Source: Rhabditoides inermis
Lineage: Eukaryota > Nematoda > Chromadorea > Rhabditida > Rhabditidae
DNA length: 64,000 bases
Assembly (NCBI GenBank): GCA_963966185.1
Contig: CAWZYM010000318.1
Span: forward strand, 394,001 to 458,000
Direction: 5' to 3'
The notes beneath the pieces are model-generated. The model made no database searches, was not told the origin of the DNA, and saw only the letters and a program-made list of their open reading frames with translations. This document shows, piece after piece, positions 1-9,983 of this stretch (position 1 is its first letter; the number at the start of each line of letters is the position of its first letter). Made by a program: the position numbers and the translations under genes.

Positions 1-130
1 AATGCAATGTAACAGTGGAAATCACTTCAAAATGAGGAAAAGTGCTTCATCCGAGAAAAGTCGTTTTTGAGCATTCTAGCGCGCGGGGACATCCAGTACA
101 AACGAGAGGGCGCTGGCGCGCCCTCTCTAA
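1..130 (+). mobile_element. 3' end of a Helitron-like element (5' part outside window)
   Basis: This is non-satellite sequence that stops abruptly where the satellite begins at T131. It ends in a perfect 10-bp hairpin (GAGAGGGCGC at 104-113 pairing with 118-127, loop TGGC), followed at once by CTAA. The satellite resumes with TGTGTGG, so the junction lies between A and T of the monomer (normal text ATCATGTGTGG). A 3' hairpin followed by CTRR and an A|T target are Helitron hallmarks. The hairpin is unusually close to the CTRR end, so a Helentron-type relative is possible. The same hairpin terminus occurs at 1629-1654, although the upstream sequences are not similar. No coding sequence is seen. 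Confidence 0.5.
104..127. other. Terminal hairpin of Helitron-like element
   Basis: Perfect inverted repeat GAGAGGGCGC / GCGCCCTCTC with a 4-base loop, directly followed by CTAA at 127-130. It serves as the 3' terminus of the element that ends at 130. Confidence 0.7.
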
Positions 131-745
131 TGTGTGGTCCAAAGTAGTTTGTGAGGTGTCAAAAACGAGAAAAGGACGCATTACCGTATCGTCTCAGTCG
201 TTTACAACAGTTCGGCAGTTGTGAACATGTATATCACACGTTTCAGGTGAGTTGGGGAATTCTCTGCAAACCACTAGACAACAGTCTGACCACTGTCTCA
301 CCCTTTGCACTCGTCTTCTTTCTACTTCAGACAACTTCATTATTGATTTGCCGGAAAAACCGAACAGTTTTTAGGAGCCGGATAAAAGGGCCGAATATTA
401 AATTTGTTCCGGACAATATTCGGCTCGCCAAATCCGCGCTCATTTTAAAGACTCTGTCTTTGCTACAGAGATCATGTGTGGTCCAAAGTAGTTTGTGAGG
501 TGTCAAAAACGAGAAAAGGACGCATTACCGCATCGTCTCAGTCGTTTACAACAGTTCGGCAGTAGTGAACATGTATATCACACGTTTCAGGTGAGTTGGG
601 GAATTCTCTGCAAACCACTAGACAACAGTCTGACCACTGTCTCACCCTTTGCACTCGTCTTCTTTCTACTTCAGACAACTTCATTATTGATTTGCCGGAA
701 AAACCGAACAGTTTTTAGGAGCCGGATAAAAGGGCCGATTATTAA
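131..745 (+). repeat. Satellite array, + orientation (segment 1, about 1.8 monomers)
   Basis: Tandem copies of the 343-344 bp monomer. The first copy lacks its start because the element at 1-130 is inserted in it. The second copy is interrupted after ATTAA at 741-745 by the 909-bp insertion and continues at 1655 with TTTTG, exactly as in uninterrupted monomers. No gene is seen; the open frames here are the generic satellite frames. Confidence 0.95.
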
Positions 746-889
746 TTATCTGTTAAAAAGTACTTGCGTAAAGTTAGTAAGTTTGTCTTGACCCAATTCA
801 ACAAAAGCGCATGCATAAAACGTTTACAAATACTAACACAAACCTGCACCTCTCTCTCTCCCCCCCCTCTCTCTCTTCTCTCTCCATCT

Positions 890-935
<46 letters not shown>

Positions 936-1102
936 TGACGTTACTTATTGGTATTGTTATATTTCATCTGTTAGTGTCCACAGTCCACAGTCCGTTATGC
1001 GCAGGTTTGTGTTAGTATTTGTAAACGTTTTATGCATGCGCTTTTGTTGAATTGGGTCAAGACAAACTTACTATCTTTACGCAAGTACTTTTTAACAGAT
1101 AA
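746..1102. repeat. 102-bp inverted repeat pair (MITE-like), arms 746-847 and 1001-1102
   Basis: The left arm TTATCTGTTAAAAAGTACTT... at 746-847 is the reverse complement of 1001-1102 with a single mismatch seen (AAAGTTAG against AAAGATAG). The inner arm ends read AACCTGC and GCAGGTT. TA lies on both sides of TCTGTTAAAAAG/CTTTTTAACAGA (747-748 and 1100-1101), which would fit a Tc1/mariner-type MITE. However, the left arm starts exactly where the satellite stops, so it may instead be an integral part of the 909-bp insertion. Part of the arm (CATGCGCTTTTGTTGAATT at 1034) recurs just outside it at 1106 with one change. Confidence 0.7.
849..931. repeat. CT-rich microsatellite
   Basis: Pyrimidine tract of CT dinucleotides interrupted by C7 and a few TCTTCTC/CATCT steps. 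From 896 to about 931 it is nearly pure (CT)n. It lies in the loop between the 102-bp inverted repeats. Confidence 0.9.
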
Positions 1103-1628
1103 TACATGTGCTTTTGTTGAATTTCATAGAAATTTCTTCTCTTACTGATTGCCAAGCTCTGTCGTTCATTAGTACGCACAGAACTATGATGTGACACATT
1201 TTATGCTGTGACACACATTGTTGCGTGTATATGCAACTATTTTTATCTTGGTATTGTATAGAAACAACTTTAAACGACACTTTTCTCTGCATTTTCGGTC
1301 GCCGTGGCGTAAGTGCATGTCTGCGCTCTCTGCCGACAGCGTGCTCTCTCGCGCTTTCTCTCGCGTCCCGCCCGCCTGCCGGGTGAGAGAGCTAGGCAGA
1401 GTGACGGGAACCACCCACCCACACGCTGGCCTTGCGACTAATGCGCGCGCGAGATCGCTCATAACTTCTTTCGGAGAAAAGATACAAAGATGGCGTCAAC
1501 CAGTGATCTGGCCTACGGAGCCGTGCGAATCTAACTAACATGAATAGGATACGTTCACATTGTTGCTAACATGACCTTTGGATATCGCTTCTTGAAAGTT
1601 CTGGCGCGAGCCCTATCCTAAGCCAAAA
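1103..1628 (+). other. Non-coding interior of the Helitron-like insertion
   Basis: Unique sequence between the inverted repeat and the terminal hairpin. It is AT-rich to about 1290, then GC-rich with CTCTC and CGCG runs to about 1460, then mixed. Open frames of 66-106 codons exist on both strands but show no recognisable domain, so no gene is called. Confidence 0.5.
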
Positions 1629-2483
1629 GAGAGGGCGCTGCGCGCCCTCTCTAATTTTGTTCCGGACAATGTTCGGCTCGCCAAATCCGCGCTCATTTTA
1701 AAGACTCTGTCTTTGCTACAGAGATCATGTGTGGTCCAAAGTAGTTTGTGAGGTGTCAAAAACGAAAAAAAGGACGCATTACCGCATCGTCTCAGTCGTT
1801 TACAACAGTTCGGCAGTTGTGAACATGTATATCACACGTTTCAGGTGAGTTGGGAATTCTCTGCAAACCACTAGACAACAGTCTGACCACTGTCTCACTC
1901 TTTGCACTCGTCTTCTTTCTAATTCAGACAACTTCATTATTGACTTGCCGGAAAAACCGAACAGTTTTTAGGAGCCGGATAAAAGGGCCGAATATTAATT
2001 TTGTTCCGGACAATATTCGGCTCGCCAAATCCGCGCTCATTTTAAAGACTCTGTCTTTGCTACAGAAATCATGTGTGGTCCAAAGTAGTTTGTGAGGTGT
2101 CAAAAACGAGAAAAGGACGCATTACCGCATCGTCTCAGTCGTTTACAACAGTTCGGCAATTGTGAACATGTATATCACACGTTTCAGGTGAGTTGGGGAA
2201 TTCTCTGCAAACCACTAGACAACAGTCTGACCACTGTCTCACTCTTTGCACTCGTCTTCTTTCTACTTCAGACAACTTCATTATTGATTTGCCGGAAAAC
2301 CGAACAGTTTTTAGGAGCCGGATAAAAGGGCCGAATATTAATTTTCTTCCGGACAATATTCGGCTCGCCAAATCCGCGCTCATTTTGAAGACTCTGTCTT
2401 TGCTACAGAGATCATGTGTGGTCCAAAGTAGTTTGTGAGGTGTCAAAAACGAGAAAAGGACGCATTACCGCATCGTCTCAGTC

Positions 2484-2510
2484 GTTTACAACAGTTCGGC
2501 AGTTGTGAAC
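2484..2510 (+). other. Monomer hairpin 1 (GTTTACAAC/GTTGTGAAC)
   Basis: Nine-base arms around a 9-base loop with one G-T type mismatch, repeated in almost every monomer. In several copies (6291, 6985, and the minus copies at 45202, 46234 and 48984) the right arm is GTTGTAAAC, which makes the stem perfect. Confidence 0.6.
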
Positions 2511-2530
2511 ATGTATATCACACGTTTCAG

Positions 2531-2614
2531 GTGAGTTGGGGAATTCTCTGCAAACCACTAGACAACAGTCTGACCACTGTCTCACTCTTTGCACTCGTCT
2601 TCTTTCTACTTCAG
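2531..2614 (+). other. Latent 84-bp mini-intron present in each monomer
   Basis: The donor is CAG|GTGAGT, a perfect match to the metazoan U1 consensus. The acceptor is TCTTCTTTCTACTTCAG|AC, with a pyrimidine-rich tract. Branch-point-like CTGAC (A at 2573, 41 nt from the end) and CTCAC (A at 2584, 30 nt) both fit yUnAy. The length, 84 nt, is a multiple of three. The flanking 'exon' between one acceptor and the next donor is 260 nt. Lengths of 84 bp and 91 bp (7-bp insertion class) occur across the array. Splicing itself is inference; no transcript evidence is available here. Confidence 0.4.
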
Positions 2615-2664
2615 ACAACTTCATTATTGATTTGCCGGAAAAACCGAACAGTTTTTAGGAGCCG

Positions 2665-2673
2665 GATAAAAGG
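2665..2673 (+). promoter_or_regulatory. TATA-like motif in each monomer
   Basis: GATAAAAGG resembles a Pol II TATA box (TATAAAAGG) except for the first base. It recurs in nearly every monomer, about 50 bp downstream of the acceptor-like site. Promoter activity is only a possibility; the resemblance may be chance in a single ancestral monomer. Confidence 0.2.
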
Positions 2674-2708
2674 GCCGAATATTAATTTTGTTCCGGACAA
2701 TATTCGGC
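2674..2708 (+). other. Monomer hairpin 2: perfect 10-bp stem
   Basis: GCCGAATATT at 2674-2683 pairs with AATATTCGGC at 2699-2708 around a 15-base loop. It is the strongest structure in the repeat and is preserved in most of the copies in both orientations. Exceptions include 4391 (GAGCCG for GGGCCG), 25898 (CATTATT for CAATATT) and 59252 (TTTGGTCC in the minus copy). Confidence 0.75.
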
Positions 2709-2735
2709 TCGCCAAATCCGCGCTCATTTTAAAGA

Positions 2736-2754
2736 CTCTGTCTTTGCTACAGAG
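2736..2754 (+). other. Monomer hairpin 3 (CTCTGT/ACAGAG)
   Basis: Six-bp perfect stem with a 7-base loop, repeated in most monomers. In a subset (for example 9301, 10000, 11025) the left arm is changed by a deletion that gives AGATCTGTC. Confidence 0.5.
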
Positions 2755-5700
2755 ATCATGTGTGGTCCAAAGTAGTTTGTGAGGTGTCAAAAACGAGAAA
2801 AGGACGCATTACCGCATCGTCTCAGTCGTTTACAACAGTTCGGCAGTTGTGAACATGTATATCACACGTTTCAGGTGAGTTGGGGAATTCTCTGCAAACC
2901 ACTAGACAACAGTCTGACCACTGTCTCACTCTTTGCACTCGTCTTCTTTCTACTTCAGACAACTTCATTATTGATTTGCCGGAAAAACCGAACAGTTTTT
3001 AGGAGCCGGATAAAAGGGCCGAATATTAATTTTGTTCCGGACAATATTCGGCTCGCCAAATCCGCGCTCATTTTAAAGACTCTGTCTTTGCTACAGAGAT
3101 CATGTGTGGTCCAAAGTAGTTTGTGAGGTGTCAAAAACGAGAAAAAGACGCATTACCGCATCGTCTCAGTCGTTTACAACAGTTCGGCAGTTGTGAACAT
3201 GTATATCACACGTTTCAGGTGAGTTGGGGAATTCTCTGCAAACCACTAGACAACAGTCTGACCACTGTCTCACTCTTTGCACTCGTCTTCTTTCTACTTC
3301 AGACAACTTCATTATTGATTTGCCGGAAAAACCGAACAGTTTTTAAAAGCCGGATAAAAGGGCCGAATATTAATTTTGTTCCGGACAATATTCGGCTCGC
3401 CAAATCCGCGCTCATTTTAAAGACTCTGTCTTTGCTACAGAGATCATGTGTGGTCCAAAGTAGTTTGTGAGGTGTCAAAAACGAGAAAAGGACGCATTAC
3501 CGCATCGTCTCAGTCGTTTACAACAGTTCGGCAGTTGTGAACATGTATATCACACGTTTCAGGTGAGTTGGGGAATTCTCTGCAAACCACTAGACAACAG
3601 TCTGACCACTGTCTCACTCTTTGCACTCGTCTTCTTTCTACTTCAGACAACTTCATTATTGATTTGCCGGAAAAACCAAACAGTTTTTAGGAGCCGGATA
3701 AAAGGGCCGAATATTAATTTTGTTCCGGACAATATTCGGCTCGCCAAATCCGCGCTCATTTTAAAGACTCTGTCTTTGCTACAGAGATCATGTGTGGTCC
3801 AAAGTAGTTTGTGAGGTGTCAAAAACGAGAAAAGGACGCATTACCGCATCGTCTCAGTCGTTTACAACAGTTCGGCAGTTGTGAACATGTATATCACACG
3901 TTTCAGGTGAGTTGGGGAATTCTCTGCAAACCACTAGACAACAGTCTGACCACTGTCTCACTCTTTGCACTCGTCTTCTTTCTACTTCAGACAACTTCAT
4001 TATTGATTTGCCGGAAAAACCGAACAGTTTTTAGGAGCCGGATAAAAGGGCCGAATATTAATTTTGTTCCGGACAATATTCGGCTCGCCAAATCCGCGCT
4101 CATTTTAAAGACTCTGTCTTTGCTACAGAGATCATGTGTGGTCCAAAGTAGTTTGTGAGGTGTCAAAAACGAGAAAAAGACGCATTACCGCATCGTCTCA
4201 GTCGTTTACAACAGTTCGGCAGTTGTGAACATGTATATCACACGTTTCAGGTGAGTTGGGGAATTCTCTGCAAACCACTAGACAACAGTCTGACCACTGT
4301 CTCACTCTTTGCACTCGTCTTCTTTCTACTTCAGACAACTTCATTATTGATTTGCCGGAAAAACCGAACAGTTTTTAGGAGCCGGATAAAAGAGCCGAAT
4401 ATTAATTTTGTTCCGGACAATATTCGGCTCGCCAAATCCGCGCTCATTTTTAAGACTCTGTGTTTGCTACAGAGATCATGTGTGGTCCAAAGTAGTTTGT
4501 GAGGTGTCAAAAACGAGAAAAGGACGCATTACCGCATCGTCTCAGTCGTTTACAACAGTTCGGCAGTTGTGAACATGTATATCACACGTTTCAGGTGAGT
4601 TGGGGAATTCTCTGCAAACCACTAGACAACAGTCTGACCACTGTCTCACTCTTTGCACTCGTCTTATTTCTACTTCAGACAACTTCATTATTGAATTGCC
4701 GGAAAACCGAACAGTTTTTAGGAGCCGGATAAAAGGGCCGAATATTAATTTTCTTCCGGACAATATTCGGCTCGCCAAATCCGCGCTCATTTTGAAGACT
4801 CTGTCTTTGCTACAGAGATCATGTGTGGTCCAAAGTAGTTTGTGAGGTGTCAAAAACGAGAAAAGGACGCATTACCGTATCGTCTCAGTCGTTTACAACA
4901 GTTCGGCAGTTGTGAACATGTATATCACACGTTTCAGGTGAGTTGGGGGCTTCTCTGCAAACCACTAGACAACAGTCTGACCACTGTCTCACTCTTTGCA
5001 CTCGTCTTCTTTCTACTTCAGACAACTTCATTATTGATTGGCCGGAAAAACCGAACAGTTTTTAGGAGCCGGATAAAAGGGCCGAATATTAATTTTGTTC
5101 CGGACAATATTCGGCTCGCCAAATCCGCGCTCATTTTGAAGACTCTGTCTTTGCTACAGAGATCATGTGTGGTCCAAAGTAGTTTGTGAGGTGTCAAAAA
5201 CGAGAAAAGGACGCATTACCGTATCGTCTCAGTCGTTTACAACAGTTCGGCAGTTGTGAACATGTATATCACACGTTTCAGGTGAGTTGGGGACTTCTCT
5301 GCAAACCACTAGACAACAGTCTGACCACTGTCTCACTCTTTGCACTCGTCTTCTTTCTACTTCAGACAACTTCATTATTGATTTGCCGGATAAAACCGAA
5401 CAGTTTTTAGGAGCCGGATAAAAGGGCCGAATATTAATTTTCTTCCGGACAATATTCGGCTCGCCAAATCCGCGCTCATTTTAAAGACTCTGTCTTTGCT
5501 ACAGAGATCATGTGTGGTCCAAAGTAGTTTGTGAGGTGTCAAAAACGAGAAAAGGACGCATTACCGCATCGTCTCAGTCGTTTACAACAGTTCGGCAGTT
5601 GTGAACATGTATATCACACGTTTCAGGTGAGTTGGGGGCTTCTCTGCAAACCACTAGACAACAGTCTGACCACTGTCTCACTCTTTGCACTCGTCTTCTT

Positions 5701-5941
5701 TCTACTTCAGACAACTTCATTATTGATTGGCCGGAAAAACCGAACAGTTTTTAGGAGCCGGATAAAAGGGCCGAATATTAATTTTGTTCCGGACAATATT
5801 CGGCTCGCCAAATCCGCGCTCATTTTAAAGACTCTGTCTTTGCTACAGAGATCATGTGTGGTCCAAAGTAGTTTGGAGGTGTCAAAAACGAGAAAAGGAC
5901 GCATTACCGCATCGTCTCAGTCGTTTACAACAGTTCGGCAG

Positions 5942-8760
5942 TTGTGAACATGTATTTGTATATCACACGTTTCAGGTGAGTTGGGGACTTCTCTGCAAAC
6001 CACTAGACAACAGTCTGACCACTGTCTCACCCTTTGCACTCGTCTTCTTTCTACTTCAGACAACTTCATTATTGATTTGCCGGAAAAACCGAACAGTTTT
6101 TAGGAGCCGGATAAAAGGGCCGAATATTAATTTTGTTCCGGACAATATTCGGCTCGCCAAATCCGCGCTCATTTTAAAGACTCTGTCTTTGCTACAGAGA
6201 TCATGTGTGGTCCAAAGTAGTTTGTGAGGTGTCAAAAACGAGAAAAAGACGCATTACCGCATCGTCTCAGTCGTTTACAACAGTTCGGCAGTTGTAAACA
6301 TGTATATCACACGTTTCAGGTGAGTTGGGGACTTCTCTGCAAACCACTAGACAACAGTCTGACCACTGTCTCACTCTTTGCACTCGTCTTCTTTCTACTT
6401 CAGACAACTTCATTATTGATTTGCCGGAAAAACCGAACAGTTTTTAGGAGCCGGATAAAAGGGCCGAATATTAATTTTGTTCCGGACAATATTCGGCTCG
6501 CCAAATCCGCGCTCATTTTAAAGACTCTGTCTTTGCTACAGAGATCATGTGTGGTCCAAAATAGTTTGTGAGGTGTCAAAAACGAGAAAAGGACGCATTA
6601 CCGCATCGTCTCAGTCGTTTACAACAGTTCGGCAGTTGTGAACATGTATTTGTATATCACACGTTTCAGGTGAGTTGGGGAGTTCTCTGCAAACCACTAG
6701 ACAACAGTTTGACCACTGTCTCACCCTTTGCACTCGTCTTCTTTCTACTTCAGACAACTTCATTATTGATTTGCCGGAAAAACCGAACAGTTTTTAGGAG
6801 CCGGATAAAAGGGCCGAATATTAATTTTGTTCCGGACAATATTCGGCTCGCCAAATCCGCGCTCATTTTAAAGACTCTGTCTTTGCTACAGAGATCATGT
6901 GTGGTCCAAAGTAGTTTGTGAGGTGTCAAAAACGAGAAAAGGACGCATTACCGCATCGTCTCAGTCGTTTACAACAGTTCGGCAGTTGTAAACATGTATA
7001 TCACACGTTTCAGGTGAGTTGGGGACTTCTCTGCAAACCACTAGACAACAGTCTGACCACTGTCTCACTCTTTGCACTCGTCTTCTTTCTACTTCAGACA
7101 ACTTCATTATTGATTTGCCGGAAAAACCGAACAGTTTTTAGGAGCCGGATAAAAGGGCCGAATATTAATTTTGTTCCGGACAATATTCGGTTCGCCAAAT
7201 CTGCGCTCATTTTAAAGACTCTGTCTTTGCTACAGAGATCATGTGTGGTCCAAAGTAGTTTGTGAGGTGTCGAAAACGAGAAAAGGACGCATTACCGCAT
7301 CGTCTCAGTCGTTTACAACAGTTCGGCAGTTGTGAACATGTATTTGTATATCACACGTTTCAGGTGAGTTGGGGAATTCTCTGCAAACCACTAGACAACA
7401 GTCTGACCACTGTCTCACCCTTTGCACTCGTCTTCTTTCTACTTCAGACAACTTCATTATTGATTTGCCGGAAAAACCGAACAGTTTTTAGGAGCCGGAT
7501 AAAAGGGCCGAATATTAATTTTGTTCCGGACAATATTCGGCTCGCCAATTCCGCGCTCATTTTAAAGACTCTGTCTTTGCTACAGAGATCATGTGTGGTC
7601 CAAAGTAGTTTGTGAGGTGTCAAAAACGAGAAAAGGACGCATTACCGCATCGTCTCAGTCGTTTACAACAGTTCGGCAGTTGTGAACATGTATTTGTATA
7701 TCACACGTTTCAGGTGAGTTGGGGACTTCTCTGCAAACCACTAGACAACAGTCTGACCACTGTCTCACTCTTTGCACTCGTCTTCTTTCTACTTCAGACA
7801 ACTTCATTATTGATTTGCCGGAAAACCGAACAGTTTTTAGGAGCCGGATAAAAGGGCCGAATATTAATTTTCTTCCGGACAATATTCGGCTCGCCAAATC
7901 CGCGCTCATTTTAAAGACTCTGTCTTTGCTACAGAGATCATGTGTGGTCCAAAGTAGTTTGTGAGGTGTCAAAAACGAGAAAAGGACGCATTACCGCATC
8001 GTCTCAGTCGTTTACAACAGTTCGGCAGTTGTGAACATGTATATCACACGTTTCAGGTGAGTTGGGGACTTCTCTGCAAACCACTAGACAACAGTCTGAC
8101 CACTGTCTCACTCTTTGCACTCGTCTTCTTTCTACTTCAGACAACTTCATTATTGATTTGCCGGAAAACCGAACAGTTTTTAGGAGCCGGATAAAAGGGC
8201 CGAATATTAATTTTGTTCCGGACAATATTCGGCTCGCCAAATCCGCGCTCATTTTAAAGACTCTGTCTTTGCTACAGAGATCATGTGTGGTCCAAAGTAG
8301 TTTGTGAGGTGTCAAAAACGAGAAAAGGACGCATTACCGCATCGTCTCAGTCGTTTACAACAGTTCGGCAGTTGTGAACATGTATTTGTATATCACACGT
8401 TTCAGGTGAGTTGGGGACTTCTCTGCAAACCACTAGACAACAGTCTGACCACTGTCTCACTCTTTGCACTCGTCTTCTTTCTACTTCAGACAACTTCATT
8501 ATTGATTTGCCAGAAAAACCGAACAGTTTTTAGGAGCCGGATAAAAGGGCCGAATATTAATTTTGTTCCGGACAATATTCGGCTCGCCAAATCCGCGCTC
8601 ATTTTAAAGACTCTGTCTTTGCTACAGAGATCATGTGTGGTCCAAAATAGTTTGTGAGGTGTCAAAAACGAGAAAAGGACGCATTACCGCATCGTCTCAG
8701 TCGTTTACAACAGTTCGGCAGTTGTGAACATGTATTTGTATATCACACGTTTCAGGTGAG
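5942..8760 (+). repeat. 350-bp monomer subfamily (TTTGTA insertion)
   Basis: Six copies in this stretch (hairpin-1 region near 5950, 6648, 7340, 7690, 8385 and 8735) read ATGTATTTGTATATCAC instead of ATGTATATCAC, a 6-bp insertion. They alternate with uninserted copies. The same variant appears in minus orientation near 33950 and 44505. The insertion falls inside the breakage-prone 15-bp segment. Confidence 0.85.
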
Positions 8761-9983
8761 TTGGGGAGTTCTCTGCAAACCACTAGACAACAGTCTGACC
8801 ACTGTCTCACCCTTTGCACTCGTCTTCTTTCTACTTCAGACAACTTCATTATTGATTTGCCGGAAAAACCGAACAGTTTTTAGGAGCCGGATAAAAGGGC
8901 CGAATATTAATTTTGTTCCGGACAATATTCGGCTCGCCAAATCCGCGCTCATTTTGAAGATCTGTCTTTGCTACAGAGATCATATGTGGTCCAAAGTAGT
9001 TTGTGAGGTGTCAAAAACGAGAAAAGGACGCATTACCGTATCGTCTCAGTCGTTTACAACAGTTCGGCAGTTGTGAACATGTATATCACACGTTTCAGGT
9101 GAGTTGGGGAATTCTCTGCAAACCACTAGACAACAGTCTGACCACTGTCTCACTCTTTGCACTCGTCTTCTTTCTACTTCAGACAACTTCATTATTGATT
9201 TGCCGGAAAACCGAACAGTTTTTAGGAGCCGGATAAAAGGGCCGAATATTAATTTTGTTCCGGACAATATTCGGCTCGCCAAATCCGCGCTCATTTAGAA
9301 GATCTGTCTTTGCTACAGAGATCATATGTGGTCCAAAGTAGTTTGTGAGGTGTCAAAAACGAGAAAAGGACGCATTACCGTATCGTCTCAGTCGTTTACA
9401 ACAGTTCGGCAGTTGTGAACATGTATATCACACGTTTCAGGTGAGTTGGGGACTTCTCTGCAAACCACTAGACAACAGTCTGACCACTGTCTCACCCTTT
9501 GCACTCGTCTTCTTTCTACTTCAGACAACTTCATTATTGATTTGCCGGAAAAACCGAACAGTTTTTAGGAGCCGGATAAAAGGGCCGAATATTAATTTTG
9601 TTCCGGACAATATTCGGCTCGCCAAATCCGCGCTCATTTTAAAGACTCTGTCTTTGCTACAGAGATCATGTGTGGTCCAAAGTAGTTTGTGAGGTGTCAA
9701 AAACGAGAAAAGGACGCATTACCGCATCGTCTCAGTCGTTTACAACAGTTCGGCAGTTGTGAACATGTATATCACACGTTTCAGGTGAGTTGGGGACTTC
9801 TCTGCAAACCACTAGACAACAGTCTGACCACTGTCTCACTCTTTGCACTCGTCTTCTTTCTACTTCAGACAACTTCATTATTGATTTGCCGGAAAAACCG
9901 AACAGTTTTTAGAAGCCGGATAAAAGGGCCGAATATTAATTTTGTTCCGGACAATATTCGGCTCGCCAAATCCGCGCTCATTT

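Larger units (their letters stand above)
746..1654 (+). mobile_element. Non-autonomous Helitron-like insertion, 909 bp
   Basis: Satellite reads ATTAA up to 745 and TTTTG from 1655, which rejoins to an intact monomer. This is therefore one 909-bp insertion between A and T without target-site duplication, as expected for Helitrons. The 3' end is a perfect 10-bp hairpin (1629-1638 with 1642-1651) followed by CTAA, the same terminus as at 104-130. The 5' end is not the canonical TC; it reads TTATCTG, with TC at 749. Inside are a 102-bp inverted-repeat pair, a CT microsatellite and a GC-richer stretch around 1300-1460. I see no helicase or Rep coding sequence. Alternative: a mariner-type MITE (747-1101, TA flanks) nested at the extreme edge of a Helitron remnant. 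Confidence 0.5.
2435..2778 (+). repeat. Representative satellite monomer (344 bp)
   Basis: Reference copy for internal landmarks. A hairpin lies at 2484-2510. The breakage-prone ACATGTATATCACAC is at 2509-2523. A consensus splice donor starts at 2531 and an acceptor ends at 2614. A TATA-like GATAAAAGG is at 2665-2673. A 10-bp-stem hairpin lies at 2674-2708 and a 6-bp-stem hairpin at 2736-2754. Most of the array differs from this copy by only a few substitutions, mainly CGCATCG/CGTATCG, GGAATTC/GGACTTC/GGAGTTC, TTTGTTCC/TTTCTTCC and the A4/A5 run. I do not recognise the satellite as a named family. Confidence 0.95.

Noticed and set aside
742..1015. Open frames across the CT microsatellite
   Set aside because: They are produced by repeated CT/AG dinucleotides; no coding signal.
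2435..2778. CENP-B box in the monomer
   Set aside because: TTCG occurs several times, but none is followed at the right distance by A and CGGG as the box requires.
2435..2782. Roughly 115-codon open frames, one per monomer, overlapping the next by a few bases
   Set aside because: They start at GTG, not ATG. The 343/344-bp period shifts frame each copy, and 1-, 6- and 7-bp indels break them freely. They also read through the splice-like segment. They look like chance open frames multiplied by tandem duplication.
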